Assembly (NCBI GenBank): GCA_947166355.1
Contig: CAMVDX010000003.1
Location: forward strand, 143,675 to 207,674
Direction: 5' to 3'
Length of the DNA stretch: 64,000 nt
From: an uncultured Treponema sp.
GTDB lineage: Bacteria; Spirochaetota; Spirochaetia; Treponematales; Treponemataceae
Of the stretch, positions 33,306-41,247 are shown in pieces. Numbering within the stretch: the stretch's first letter is position 1; the number at the start of each line of letters is the position of its first letter. The notes beneath the pieces were generated by a model that worked only from the letters and a program-made list of their open reading frames with translations, was not told where the DNA came from and ran no database searches. The position numbers and the translations under genes are program-made.

Positions 33306-35708
33306 CTACTCGTCCGATGTTTTTCCCATCCGGTATTTAATGTCATAGTTAATAATATAATCTAATTCCTCTTGAGTAAACTTGTAATGCTGCGCGAGTA
33401 AAATATCTATTTTGTCTATTATGGCTTTTGACTTCTTTATGTAAAACTCATCATATTCGACTATACCGGTTGTTTTATACTTGTAAGTTTTTCTTTTTGA
33501 ATTTTCAATTACATCTTTTGTAAGCTCTATATTTAATTTGCTTAATTCAGTTTTTTCTTTTTCATTTAAAGAAAGACGAAAGCTTGAAAGTTCTGAGGTA
33601 TTAAGATTATAGCAGGATGAATGTGTAATCCACCAGATAAAAAATATGGAGCTGTTTAAAACTGCACAGCCACATTCTTTTTCAATTTCAGTATTGAAAA
33701 AAAACTTTTTTAAGTGAGAAGAAGTTTTCTGTCCGTCTCGTTCATTATAAAAATATGGTTCAAATGTAAGTGCACGAATCCAATTAATAGGAGCATCATA
33801 ATACAGACAATAAAAATCACCTTCGTTCTTAAAAAATAAATCTTCTTTTTCCATTTTTTTTGCAATGCTTAGAAAGAGCGGGCTCGAAACTTTTGGAATT
33901 ATATTATTATATTTGTAATCTTCAATATTGTTGTATTTTATAAGAGATGTGAAAAGATAAGGGCGTTCTTCAGAAAACCATCTGGTATATTTTGTAGAAT
34001 AGCGGCCGGTGCCATTATTTGAAGCAAAAAAAATTGCAAGCCGGAATTTTACGCCTTCAAATAATATTTGGGGATTGGCGTCTGCACTTAAATTATAATG
34101 AAGATGAAAACTGAAGGTTTCATAAAACTCAGTAACAAGAGTTTTCATTCTTTCTGTACTATGCCCGCTTAATGGAACAATCATTCCTATATAACCATTT
34201 TTAGAAAGAAGAGACTTTGATCTTTCCATTACATAAGCATATAAATTTCCACAGGAAAGAGTTTTATATCCTTGGATTTTATAATCATCTGAAACAGCTC
34301 TTTTTGTTTTTGGATTTTTCTTTGAATATTCACAGTAAGGTGGATTACCAATAATAACATCAAACTTACCTGGACTTTTAGGTTCTGTCGCACTCCCTAA
34401 AAGGAAATTTTCACAAGTGATATTAAAATCAATATCAGAAATATATTCCAAGCCATTGTTCGGGAGATTTTTATCAGCATCAACAACAGACATAAGTTTT
34501 AGAAACAACTGGAGCTTTGCAATTTCTGTTGCTTCCTTCATAATATCTTTTCCATACAAATTATGAAGAATGATATTTTTGTAAATAAAATATTTTATAT
34601 TTGAACGGTAATTTCTTTGTATTTCATCTTTCAGTATTGGAAGTCTAGGTATACAAATTTCATATAATGGTTCTAGTATATAAAATGCAGCAAAAAGAAA
34701 AGCACCACTTCCACATGTTGGATCTAGTATGCTGATATTTTTTAAAGAGTCATAAAAGCAAGAGATGAATCTTTTGTTTGCAACAATTTCGTCATTCAAA
34801 AAATCATATATAAAAGAAGTAATATTTAAATTGTATATAACAAAATCATTAATGTGTGTAATTTCACCATTCTGAATTTTAGTTTTTATTTCATTATATC
34901 TGGTGCGACGTTCTATAACTTCACGCCAATTTTCTGTTGGTAATGCATATTCTTCATCTGCTGGCAGATTCCAGTCTTTTCGTCGTTCTAGTAAATTTGG
35001 TTTTGCAGTATCAAGACCTTTTGCAATATTTTCTGGCAATGGAAGATTAACTCCTTTTTTAACGGAATCGTAAATATAACAATCGCTGGAAGTTTTCAAG
35101 AAATCCCAGATAAAGGACGTATCATCTCCATAACGTCGAATTGAATCTTTCAGAAGAAAAGGAAGAATACAATTTTTGCTTATATAGTTTGTGATATCTT
35201 CTTTTGTATAATATGCTCCCATATGGGAACGGTCATTTATATACTGCTCAAAAATATAACTAAAAACATCTGGCGTAATGATTTTTTCATCTGATACAGT
35301 TTCACTCTTTGGGGCACCTTCTGGATTTAACTGCCATTTGTATTTATCAAAAAACTTAAAAAGTTTTTCGAATGCTTTATCTTCTATGTCAATATTAGAA
35401 TACTTTTTTTCAAGCTGATGATAATCATTCAGTCTGTTATGAAAAAATAGTAACAGAAATGATTTATAAAAACTGTTTCCTGCCTTATTTTTTTGATCCT
35501 GCTTATATTGAGCTAATTTATCGCCAAGAAAGTTAGAATTAAAATCAAAGAAATTCTTTTTCTGAATAAAATAACAGAAGATAAGGCGATTCATCATAAT
35601 GCTGACATAACACTGTTTATCTTCGTTGTCATCAATTCCAGAAATATAAGCAGCGAATAATTCGTGCTGTTTTTTAAATTTTCTATAGTTTAGTTTTTTG
35701 ACTTCCAT
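33306..35708 (-). CDS. Eco57I-type DNA adenine methyltransferase / type IIG-like protein
   Basis: An 800-residue protein. A long N-terminal region (residues 1-320, with RLIFCYFIQKKNFFDF) is typical of Eco57I/BREX-type enzymes. The N6-methyltransferase core has motif I DPTCGSGAFLFA near residue 325 and motif IV IIGNPPYCEYS near residue 450. The C-terminal part (about 540-790) is a probable target-recognition region (NSSIFFIWWITHSSCYNLN). No clear PD-(D/E)XK nuclease site was seen at the N-terminus, so it may be methyltransferase only. No separate restriction gene is adjacent. A defence role is inferred from the family. Confidence 0.85.
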   Translation of the reverse strand: MEVKKLNYRKFKKQHELFAAYISGIDDNEDKQCYVSIMMNRLIFCYFIQKKNFFDFNSNFLGDKLAQYKQDQKNKAGNSFYKSFLLLFFHNRLNDYHQLEKKYSNIDIEDKAFEKLFKFFDKYKWQLNPEGAPKSETVSDEKIITPDVFSYIFEQYINDRSHMGAYYTKEDITNYISKNCILPFLLKDSIRRYGDDTSFIWDFLKTSSDCYIYDSVKKGVNLPLPENIAKGLDTAKPNLLERRKDWNLPADEEYALPTENWREVIERRTRYNEIKTKIQNGEITHINDFVIYNLNITSFIYDFLNDEIVANKRFISCFYDSLKNISILDPTCGSGAFLFAAFYILEPLYEICIPRLPILKDEIQRNYRSNIKYFIYKNIILHNLYGKDIMKEATEIAKLQLFLKLMSVVDADKNLPNNGLEYISDIDFNITCENFLLGSATEPKSPGKFDVIIGNPPYCEYSKKNPKTKRAVSDDYKIQGYKTLSCGNLYAYVMERSKSLLSKNGYIGMIVPLSGHSTERMKTLVTEFYETFSFHLHYNLSADANPQILFEGVKFRLAIFFASNNGTGRYSTKYTRWFSEERPYLFTSLIKYNNIEDYKYNNIIPKVSSPLFLSIAKKMEKEDLFFKNEGDFYCLYYDAPINWIRALTFEPYFYNERDGQKTSSHLKKFFFNTEIEKECGCAVLNSSIFFIWWITHSSCYNLNTSELSSFRLSLNEKEKTELSKLNIELTKDVIENSKRKTYKYKTTGIVEYDEFYIKKSKAIIDKIDILLAQHYKFTQEELDYIINYDIKYRMGKTSDE

Positions 35709-35765
35709 GTTTTTGTAGCTCGAAAAATATAAATTTAATTATAAATCATTATGAAGAACTCGAAT

Positions 35766-35984
35766 TTATTTCCTCGAAATTTCATCTCTACAAAACTGAA
35801 TTCCAAGTTCATAATATTTTAGGATTTCTTCAAAGTCAGTTTCGTAATAACGATTCCGAAGATACATAAGATCCTCTTTTATAGCTTCCTGTACAGTTTC
35901 TTCCTGCTCTCGACCATAACCACAGCGGAAAGCGTCTGCTAAAGCAACTTCTGAAATTGATTCCATCTTTTCATCGTAAGTCAT
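35766..35984 (-). CDS. Small hypothetical protein
   Basis: A 72-residue, helical, acidic protein (begins TYDEKMESISEVALADAF) with no recognised family. It lies 10 bp after the small acidic paralogue at 35995 and 57 bp before the Eco57I-type methyltransferase gene. It is probably part of the operon driven by promoter copy 4. A partner or modulator of the methyltransferase is possible but unsupported. Confidence 0.55.
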   Translation of the reverse strand: MTYDEKMESISEVALADAFRCGYGREQEETVQEAIKEDLMYLRNRYYETDFEEILKYYELGIQFCRDEISRK

Positions 35985-35994
35985 AGTTTAATTA

Positions 35995-36258
35995 TTATAG
36001 ATTCGGTAAAGCGGCTTCGGCCAGACAGTCACCAAGGATGTCTTTGTATTCCTGATAACATTCCTGAACAAAATCTTTTATGAGATCTCGAACTTCACTT
36101 AAAGATGTGATTTTTCCTTCACATATTTTTTGTGCACATTCTGTATAAAAGCTTTCTTTATCTTCATCTGAACACTGAAAATCTTCTTCAGTAATTTCCC
36201 AGCAAAAGTCTGAATCATATATTTCTTTCAACATTTCTTCGATTAATTCTTGTGACAT
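35995..36258 (-). CDS. Small acidic hypothetical protein, paralogue 2
   Basis: An 87-residue protein that is a close paralogue of the one at 27972-28223. Both begin SQELIEEML or SQELIEDML and end near GDCLAEAAL. Both have four conserved cysteines, two of them in CAQKIC and CYQ. Each copy follows a TTGCACCCTG promoter at about 50 bp, and each lies beside a DNA methyltransferase gene, on opposite sides. A role connected with those enzymes is possible. Function unknown. Confidence 0.65.
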   Translation of the reverse strand: MSQELIEEMLKEIYDSDFCWEITEEDFQCSDEDKESFYTECAQKICEGKITSLSEVRDLIKDFVQECYQEYKDILGDCLAEAALPNL

Positions 36259-36308
36259 TTGTTTCCTCCATAGTTTTTTTATAAGTTAAATTATCATTAA
36301 ATTTATGT

Positions 36309-36324
36309 GGGAACAGGGTGCAAT
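36309..36324 (-). promoter_or_regulatory. TTGCACCCTG promoter element, copy 4
   Basis: ATTGCACCCTGTTCCC on the minus strand, with GATAAT at spacing 22, lies 51 bp upstream of the start at 36258. It would drive the genes 36258, 35984 and 35708. Confidence 0.65.
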
Positions 36325-36335
36325 AATTATTCTTA

Positions 36336-36509
36336 TTATTGCTCACGTTCAAAATCGTCAGCAATGAATTCTGCACTTTCGGCCCACATTCCGGATTGTG
36401 TGTTTTTTAACGCAGCGTAAGTTCTTGATTTATAAAAAAGCTTAAGCATTTCATCAAAAGACTTTCCTGCTTTATCAGCAAGAATCCTGACAACCTGCTC
36501 AACTTTCAT
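36336..36509 (-). CDS. Small DUF3791-like hypothetical protein
   Basis: A 57-residue protein beginning MKVEQVVRILADKAGKSFDE. The pattern LADKAG-x(10)-FYKSRTY-x(4)-NTQSGMW resembles the short partners regularly encoded beside DUF3990 genes in gut bacteria. The family name is given with caution. It has no good ribosome site and is probably the surviving end of a damaged cassette with the DUF3990 remnant and the DUF3791 gene upstream. Confidence 0.5.
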   Translation of the reverse strand: MKVEQVVRILADKAGKSFDEMLKLFYKSRTYAALKNTQSGMWAESAEFIADDFEREQ

Positions 36510-36557
36510 AAGAATATCAATTGTAACATCCTGATTATTATATGTGAATGCGGCATC

Positions 36558-36680
36558 TTATACCTCTTTATCTTCTTTCCAGTGTAAACAATTCAGAGCT
36601 TTTTGTGTATGAAAGGAAATCTGATTATTTACCTTAAAAAACGCTAGTTGTTCCAAGGCTTGTTCTGCTGTGTATAATTC
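36558..36680 (-). pseudogene. C-terminal remnant of a DUF3990 gene
   Basis: About 40 codons (ELYTAEQALEQLAFFKVNNQ and on to HWKEDKEV) are read in frame directly after the TAG stop of the DUF3791 gene. They match the style of the C-terminus of DUF3990 proteins, which are ADP-ribosyltransferase-like. The rest of the gene is gone, apparently by a deletion that fused it to the upstream gene. Confidence 0.5.
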
Positions 36681-36911
36681 CTATGCTGTTTCGTAGCGTT
36701 TCATTACATCTTCAACGAAGCCTACAGTTTCTTCTAAGGGCTGAGTATGGAGTGCTTCATATTCATTGCGAATTAAGGAAAGCATATTGTTTGCCTGAAA
36801 TTTTTCAAAAACTTCGGATTCGGACATATTATGATTTTCTGCATATCCTTGAATTGCAGTTACAACGAGAAGATTTTTGTCCATTTCTGTCTGTGAAATT
36901 GAAGTTTTCAA
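36681..36911 (-). CDS. DUF3791-family small protein
   Basis: A 76-residue protein. The pattern VVTAIQGYAENHNMSESEVF followed by FQANNMLSLIRNEYEALHTQ and a C-terminal acidic helix fits DUF3791. These are small cytoplasmic proteins normally found next to DUF3990 genes, in what may be toxin/antitoxin-like modules. The partner is only a remnant here. A ribosome site (GGAGG) lies before ATG 36911. It is 105 bp downstream of the Sel1 paralogue 2 gene. Confidence 0.65.
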   Translation of the reverse strand: MKTSISQTEMDKNLLVVTAIQGYAENHNMSESEVFEKFQANNMLSLIRNEYEALHTQPLEETVGFVEDVMKRYETA

Positions 36912-37015
36912 AATATTCCTCCAACAACTATATTATAACACATTTTTGGAAAAATTGTTTACTGGAAAATTATTCCGTTGCTGAAATAGGCAATTTTGAA
37001 CTCCTGGAAACTGAA

Positions 37016-38770
37016 TTAATTTTTCTTTTTTAATTCTTCCAGTTTTTCTTTTGCATATTCATTGCCTTTTGCTGCGAATAATTTGCAGAGTTCAAGACTA
37101 AAATCAGATTTGCCTTCATCTTCCAAATTAGAAATAATTTGCTCTAATTCATAAACATCATTATTAACAAATTTTTCATACCACTCACAGGCTTTTTGGA
37201 GTTCTCCATTTTTAAAATATAATTCTGGTATTTCATCAAAATATCCAAAATAATCATAGTCTTCTAGTAACGCATAATCATCTTCTGATTCACAATCGTC
37301 ATTAATTGCATATTCGAACCATTCTTCTGCCTGTTTTTTATCTTGCTTTACGCCTTTTCCTTCGTAATATATTTTACCAAGTTCTATCGCGGCAGAAACT
37401 ATTCCATTATTTAAGGCAAGCTTAAAATATTCAATGGCTTTTGTAAAATTTTGTACTGCACTATCTTTAGTGTAAAAAAGACCTGTTATGAATTGTGCGT
37501 TTCCTAATTCATCTTCATAACAACTATCGCTGTTTATAAAAAGCTCTAGATATTTTATAGACTTTTCATAATCTTCATTTTCGTAATAAACATTTACAAT
37601 ATCGTAAATAAAATCATCAGCTTCACATCCATCATTTATAGCTACAGCAAAGCACTCTTCTGCTTTTGTCTTGTCTTGTGTACAACCTCTTCCTAGATAA
37701 TACTGTATTCCAAGTTTATATGCTGCATACATATCACTATTTTCTTCAAAACAACGCTTATACCACTTAAAGGATTTATCAAAGTCATCTTGGTCTGAAT
37801 AAAAGTACCCTATATTATACATAGAATTGCCATCTATCGCATATTGTTTGAACAATTCTTCGGCTTTAGCCTTATCTTGTGTACAATCATCCCCGCAATA
37901 TAATCTTTTTCCTAACTCGAAATAAAATTCATTACCGGCAAATTTACAGGATTTTTCTAGATAGAAATCATAATCTTCTGTTGGTAGCTTATCACAATAG
38001 ATTAGAAAGTTAAAGGAAATTTCTTGATCTAAGGTAATATTTTGTTTGTCACTATTATATCTTGATTGAAAATCTAAGAGTGAACGTAAGTCATCGGAAA
38101 GTTCAAGATCTAAATATCTATCTAAATATTCTATTTGTGTAGAAGTATATTCATAATCTTTGCCTAAATTCTCATATCCCTGTAAATTATTATCCTTAAT
38201 AATCTTTTTTATTTTGCTGAGCATTTCCGATGGTTCAAAAAAATGCTTCAGATCATAAAAATCTTTTATCCAATAATCATTGAAATTATTATCCTTGCGA
38301 ATATTTATAGCTATATCATCAAACAAAGGAATATTATCAAAACAAAATAAAGAAATCAGAAGCTTGTCTTTAAAAGCAGAATCTGTTGTTAAAACATACT
38401 TTGAATTTTCAGCAAAGTTAACCGTGAATAGTATCTGAACATCTTCTGTATTTATGCCAGCTTTTTGTGCTAATATTTCAGCAAGGCAAAACGCAACTTC
38501 TGGCGCAGGATACCAGCCCCCGGAATACCAAAGTTCAGCTTCTGTATAATTTTCATAAGTTGTAATTTTAGATACTGGTGGAAGTTTGCAGTCTGTTTCG
38601 TCTGTAAAACACGAATCTTCTATCCGATATTCTTGAAACAAATCTTCTGAAGTATTTAGAAGATATTCATACAAATTATCATCTATAAGTTCTTTGTCTT
38701 TTTGCCATTGTTCAAAAAACTCTTTTTTGCTGCTTCTGAAAATGCATTTTGTAGGTACGTAGTTTGCCAT
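37016..38770 (-). CDS. Sel1-repeat protein with conserved N-terminal domain, paralogue 2
   Basis: A 584-residue protein, paralogue of the one at 31763-33208. It has the same N-terminal domain (ANYVPTKCIFRSSKKEFFE), a similar middle, and a longer array of Sel1 repeats (for example AAYKLGIQYYLGRGCTQDKT and AAIELGKIYYEGKGVKQDKK). ATG 38770 is chosen because a GGGAG ribosome site precedes it. A frame extending to 38830 adds 20 residues not shared with the paralogue. Upstream lie a bulged hairpin and promoter copy 5. Confidence 0.8.
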   Translation of the reverse strand: MANYVPTKCIFRSSKKEFFEQWQKDKELIDDNLYEYLLNTSEDLFQEYRIEDSCFTDETDCKLPPVSKITTYENYTEAELWYSGGWYPAPEVAFCLAEILAQKAGINTEDVQILFTVNFAENSKYVLTTDSAFKDKLLISLFCFDNIPLFDDIAINIRKDNNFNDYWIKDFYDLKHFFEPSEMLSKIKKIIKDNNLQGYENLGKDYEYTSTQIEYLDRYLDLELSDDLRSLLDFQSRYNSDKQNITLDQEISFNFLIYCDKLPTEDYDFYLEKSCKFAGNEFYFELGKRLYCGDDCTQDKAKAEELFKQYAIDGNSMYNIGYFYSDQDDFDKSFKWYKRCFEENSDMYAAYKLGIQYYLGRGCTQDKTKAEECFAVAINDGCEADDFIYDIVNVYYENEDYEKSIKYLELFINSDSCYEDELGNAQFITGLFYTKDSAVQNFTKAIEYFKLALNNGIVSAAIELGKIYYEGKGVKQDKKQAEEWFEYAINDDCESEDDYALLEDYDYFGYFDEIPELYFKNGELQKACEWYEKFVNNDVYELEQIISNLEDEGKSDFSLELCKLFAAKGNEYAKEKLEELKKKN

Positions 38771-38848
38771 TTTTAGCTCCCAAACATTAATTTTATATTT
38801 TATTATAAATCCAAAAGTTTCAATTCGCAAAGTAAAGCCCGTTGCTGA

Positions 38849-38934
38849 ATAAAGTCCAGCGCAGTCACGGCGTGTGAGATGTTATGATTTAATTTGAGAC
38901 GCCGTGACTGTGTGAGATAACCGCTGTTCTTTAT
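38849..38934 (-). promoter_or_regulatory. Bulged hairpin in the 5' leader of Sel1 paralogue 2
   Basis: ATAAAG (38849-38854), CAGCG (38857-38861) and AGTCACGGC (38863-38871) pair with GCCGTGACT (38901-38909), CGCTG (38922-38926) and CTTTAT (38929-38934). A 12-nt bulge sits at 38910-38921. Confidence 0.65.
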
Positions 38935-38961
38935 GAGGTTAAAATATCATCTGATTTTTGT

Positions 38962-38977
38962 GGGAACAGGGTGCAAT
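38962..38977 (-). promoter_or_regulatory. TTGCACCCTG promoter element, copy 5
   Basis: ATTGCACCCTGTTCCC, with GATATT at spacing 22 and then TTTAACCTCATAAAGAAC, lies 192 bp upstream of the start at 38770. Confidence 0.65.
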
Positions 38978-39087
38978 ATTTTCTACTGGTATGAAACTCA
39001 TTTTGTTTCGATTGCAGAAAAATTGTTCCAATTGTTGATTATATCAGGAATACATTTTAAGAACATTTTGTTAAATGTATCGCGTTC

Positions 39088-39195
39088 CTATTTTGAATAT
39101 TGTGGTACTGAAAGAGGCTTTGCGTTACAAATTCTATTATACGCTTCTTTACCTGATTTACCTGAAAGAATAAAAACATCAGGTTTTCCAAGCAT
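39088..39195 (-). CDS. Short open frame, probable gene remnant
   Basis: A 35-codon frame (begins MLGKPDVFILSGKSGKEAY) with a GGGAGGT ribosome site ten bases upstream. Composition looks coding, but no family was recognised. Together with 39269-39418 it is all that is seen in the 740-bp gap between 38771 and 39511. The plus-strand frame at 38933-39265 is its antisense shadow. Confidence 0.3.
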   Translation of the reverse strand: MLGKPDVFILSGKSGKEAYNRICNAKPLSVPQYSK

Positions 39196-39268
39196 TGCAT
39201 TACCTCCCTATTACTCAAAAGAATTGTTAATAATTATTATTGTTTCCTTAATTCTACTTTTTTAATAC

Positions 39269-39418
39269 TTATAAGTTCTGAAAATCAATATTTTCTTGAG
39301 CCTCTTGATTTAATCTTTCAGAATTTTCATTGATAATTTCTATATCATGTAAATCACGAAGTAATCGGTGTCTTTTTAAAATATTTACAAGAGTTAAGAA
39401 CTTATAAATTAAACTCAT
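39269..39418 (-). CDS. Short open frame, hypothetical
   Basis: A 49-codon frame (begins MSLIYKFLTLVNILKRHRLL) with a hydrophobic/basic N-terminal helix and an acidic C-terminus. There is no convincing ribosome site. It could be a small membrane-associated peptide or a remnant. Confidence 0.25.
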   Translation of the reverse strand: MSLIYKFLTLVNILKRHRLLRDLHDIEIINENSERLNQEAQENIDFQNL

Positions 39419-39510
39419 ATGAATTATTCAATTAAAATATAACACTGCAAAAAAATGGCGAGGAAGAACTCGCCGGTAGATGACCCAGGGCCTTGCGGCC
39501 AGCTCAATAA

Positions 39511-40359
39511 TTAAGCCTGTACAGGCACTTTAGCTGCAATTTTTTTAATCTCTTCAACTGGAAGTTTTACCCAAGCTGCAATCTGCTCAAGGGTTCCAGC
39601 TTTTGATTCAATGAGATTCCGAATTATTTCTTCTTTTCCTTCATTTACGAAACCTTGTACAATATCGCACATAGTAATACCTCCTCGCTTATTTAAGATA
39701 GTTTCATTATAAGCCTTTTCAAAATATTTGTCACCTGTTAATGCTGTAAACATTTTTGACAATTCATCGGCGTGTTTTATTTCTTCGTCTGTTGGAACGT
39801 AGCTGTTGTTCAGTCTTTTTGCGCGAAAATACTGAGCAACAAATTTAAAATCACTCTGGAACATATTAACAGTTTCTTCATCGAGCCAGGCGATTTCAAA
39901 AACGTTTATCTTATAGTCATTTACAAATGGTTTAAGTTCTTCTGTAACATAAAAACAGTTATAAAGATTTTTTGGTGCTGTCCAGCGTTCTTTGTAACCA
40001 AAATACAATACAAGAGTCGCAACTGGATAATTCTTTTGAAGATCTTTATCAAGAAGCTGTTTTTTATATGATGCACCATCGTAGCTGATTACGCGAAGTG
40101 GCATTTTATAATCTTGAACAGTTTGATTTTCAAAGCCAAGAATTGAGATCCGGACTTCCCCGTTTTTCCAAAGTTTTGAAACATCGCGTTCCTGCTCGTG
40201 TAATTGTCCATCTGTCTTGAATTGACTGTCTTTAGTATCAGCTTCAAGTTCATTCTCTTTCATGAGGCGTTGGCCTTTAAACAAGAGAACATTTACAATG
40301 TCGGCAAAAACATCATTCAATGCTTCAAGATGTTTTTCTGCTATATCCTTTTCACCCAT
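39511..40359 (-). CDS. Rpn-family PD-(D/E)XK nuclease (recombination-promoting nuclease)
   Basis: A 282-residue protein of the Rpn/PDDEXK_2 type. The core is seen as RDVSKLWKNGEVRISILGFENQTVQDYKMPLRV (family consensus region near residues 58-90; D...E-x-Q-like in place of E-x-K). It continues with SYDGASYKKQL and LVLYFGYKERW. The C-terminal helical tail with EIIRNLIESKAGTLEQIAAW is common in these proteins. Family members cut DNA and stimulate recombination, and they are abundant in mobile or variable regions. A promoter element lies 150 bp upstream. Confidence 0.75.
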   Translation of the reverse strand: MGEKDIAEKHLEALNDVFADIVNVLLFKGQRLMKENELEADTKDSQFKTDGQLHEQERDVSKLWKNGEVRISILGFENQTVQDYKMPLRVISYDGASYKKQLLDKDLQKNYPVATLVLYFGYKERWTAPKNLYNCFYVTEELKPFVNDYKINVFEIAWLDEETVNMFQSDFKFVAQYFRAKRLNNSYVPTDEEIKHADELSKMFTALTGDKYFEKAYNETILNKRGGITMCDIVQGFVNEGKEEIIRNLIESKAGTLEQIAAWVKLPVEEIKKIAAKVPVQA

Positions 40360-40508
40360 AATTTAAATATAATAATTTTTGTCTGTAATGTATACAGAAA
40401 CTTGTTCAGCATTAAAACAATTATTCGGAAGACTCTAGTACAGAAAGGTAAAACTTGATTCGGAACAGCTGTTCTTTATGAGGTAAAATTATCGTTTGTT
40501 TTTTATGT

Positions 40509-40522
40509 GAGCAGGGAGCAAT
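40509..40522 (-). promoter_or_regulatory. TTGCACCCTG promoter element, copy 6
   Basis: ATTGCTCCCTGCTC on the minus strand (one base different), with GATAAT at spacing 22 and TTTTACCTCATAAAGAAC after it. It lies 150 bp upstream of the Rpn gene start at 40359. Only the outer arms of the bulged hairpin remain here (AACAG/CTGTT near 40450). Confidence 0.6.
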
Positions 40523-40888
40523 AATTCAAATGCTTCCTTGACAGATAAGGCAACATTGCCTATCTTTGTTTTTATGAACGATTTTTTCCAGCAAATGGGC
40601 GCGGTTTTTTCTAGCGTTTCAGGCAGCGAAAGCAAGCCTGTTAGAATCCATACCGGTAACTGGGGCTGTGGAGCCTTTGAAAACAACCTTACAGTTTCAT
40701 ATCTGGTGCAGCTTATTGCGGGTAGCTTTGCAAAAACCGGAACTTTGATTTTTCACGCTCCAGATAAGCCTACGCTGCAAAAAGCAATAGATCTGATTTC
40801 TATCCTACCGTCAAAACTTACATTTTCCCAGGCAGTTGATTTTCTTTTTGATCAAGGCCTGTACTGGAATGAAAGCGACGGAGAATAA
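40523..40888 (+). pseudogene. 5'-truncated poly(ADP-ribose) glycohydrolase-like gene
   Basis: The plus-strand frame encodes about 120 residues ending at 40888. It contains HTGNWGCGAFENNLTVSYLVQLIAGSF-type sequence, the conserved TGNWGCGAFGG block that closes the PARG macrodomain. The catalytic QEE loop, which precedes it in full PARG enzymes, is absent, and no start codon with a ribosome site is present. It is therefore a remnant of a gene for removal of ADP-ribose chains, cut off at a promoter element of the opposite strand. Confidence 0.6.
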
Positions 40889-40896
40889 TTTAGAAC

Positions 40897-41085
40897 TTAC
40901 AGATTTCCTTTACTAGCGTCATCCAGAGCCCAGAAAAAGCCGAAGAAAAATCCGCCAGCCAGGCCACAACCTAAAGGATCTTCATCTGCACCCCACATCC
41001 ATTCCGGCGGGATAATTTGAATTACAAAAAATAATATTATGGAAAGTATAATTCCGACAATTAACCATCTTTTTAGAAATCTCAT
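40897..41085 (-). CDS. Tiny membrane protein, paralogue A
   Basis: A 62-residue protein starting MRFLKRWLIVGIILSI at ATG 41085, chosen over 41121 because GGAGG lies directly upstream. It has two hydrophobic helices with a tryptophan/acidic loop (WMWGADEDPLGCGLAGGFFFG). It shares the M-x-F-x-KRWLI start, the loop position and size with the proteins at 48524-48703 and 53644-53820. A bulged hairpin and promoter copy 7 lie upstream. Function unknown. Confidence 0.65.
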   Translation of the reverse strand: MRFLKRWLIVGIILSIILFFVIQIIPPEWMWGADEDPLGCGLAGGFFFGFFWALDDASKGNL

Positions 41086-41106
41086 ATTTTGCCTCCTGAA
41101 GAAAAA

Positions 41107-41181
41107 AACAGCACAATCCACGGCAGCGTTTTTTTTGTGAGGGGTGTTTGCAACCGTGGATTGTATGAGGTGGCTGCTGTT
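41107..41181 (-). promoter_or_regulatory. Bulged hairpin in the 5' leader of tiny membrane protein A
   Basis: AACAGCA (41107-41113) and AATCCACGG (41115-41123) pair with CCGTGGATT (41154-41162) and TGCTGTT (41175-41181). A 12-nt bulge sits at 41163-41174. The stem sequences differ from the other two copies but the layout is the same. Confidence 0.65.
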
Positions 41182-41216
41182 CTTTATGAGGATAAATTAT
41201 CGTTTATTTTTTTTGT

Positions 41217-41230
41217 GAGCAGGGTGCAAT
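41217..41230 (-). promoter_or_regulatory. TTGCACCCTG promoter element, copy 7
   Basis: ATTGCACCCTGCTC on the minus strand, with GATAAT at spacing 22 and TTATCCTCATAAAGAAC after it. It lies 132 bp upstream of the start at 41085. Confidence 0.65.
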
Positions 41231-41247
41231 TTTGAATAAACGTAAAT

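Noticed and set aside
38933..39265. Plus-strand gene of 110 codons
   Set aside because: It begins inside the promoter element of the opposite strand, and the reverse frame has the better ribosome site and composition.
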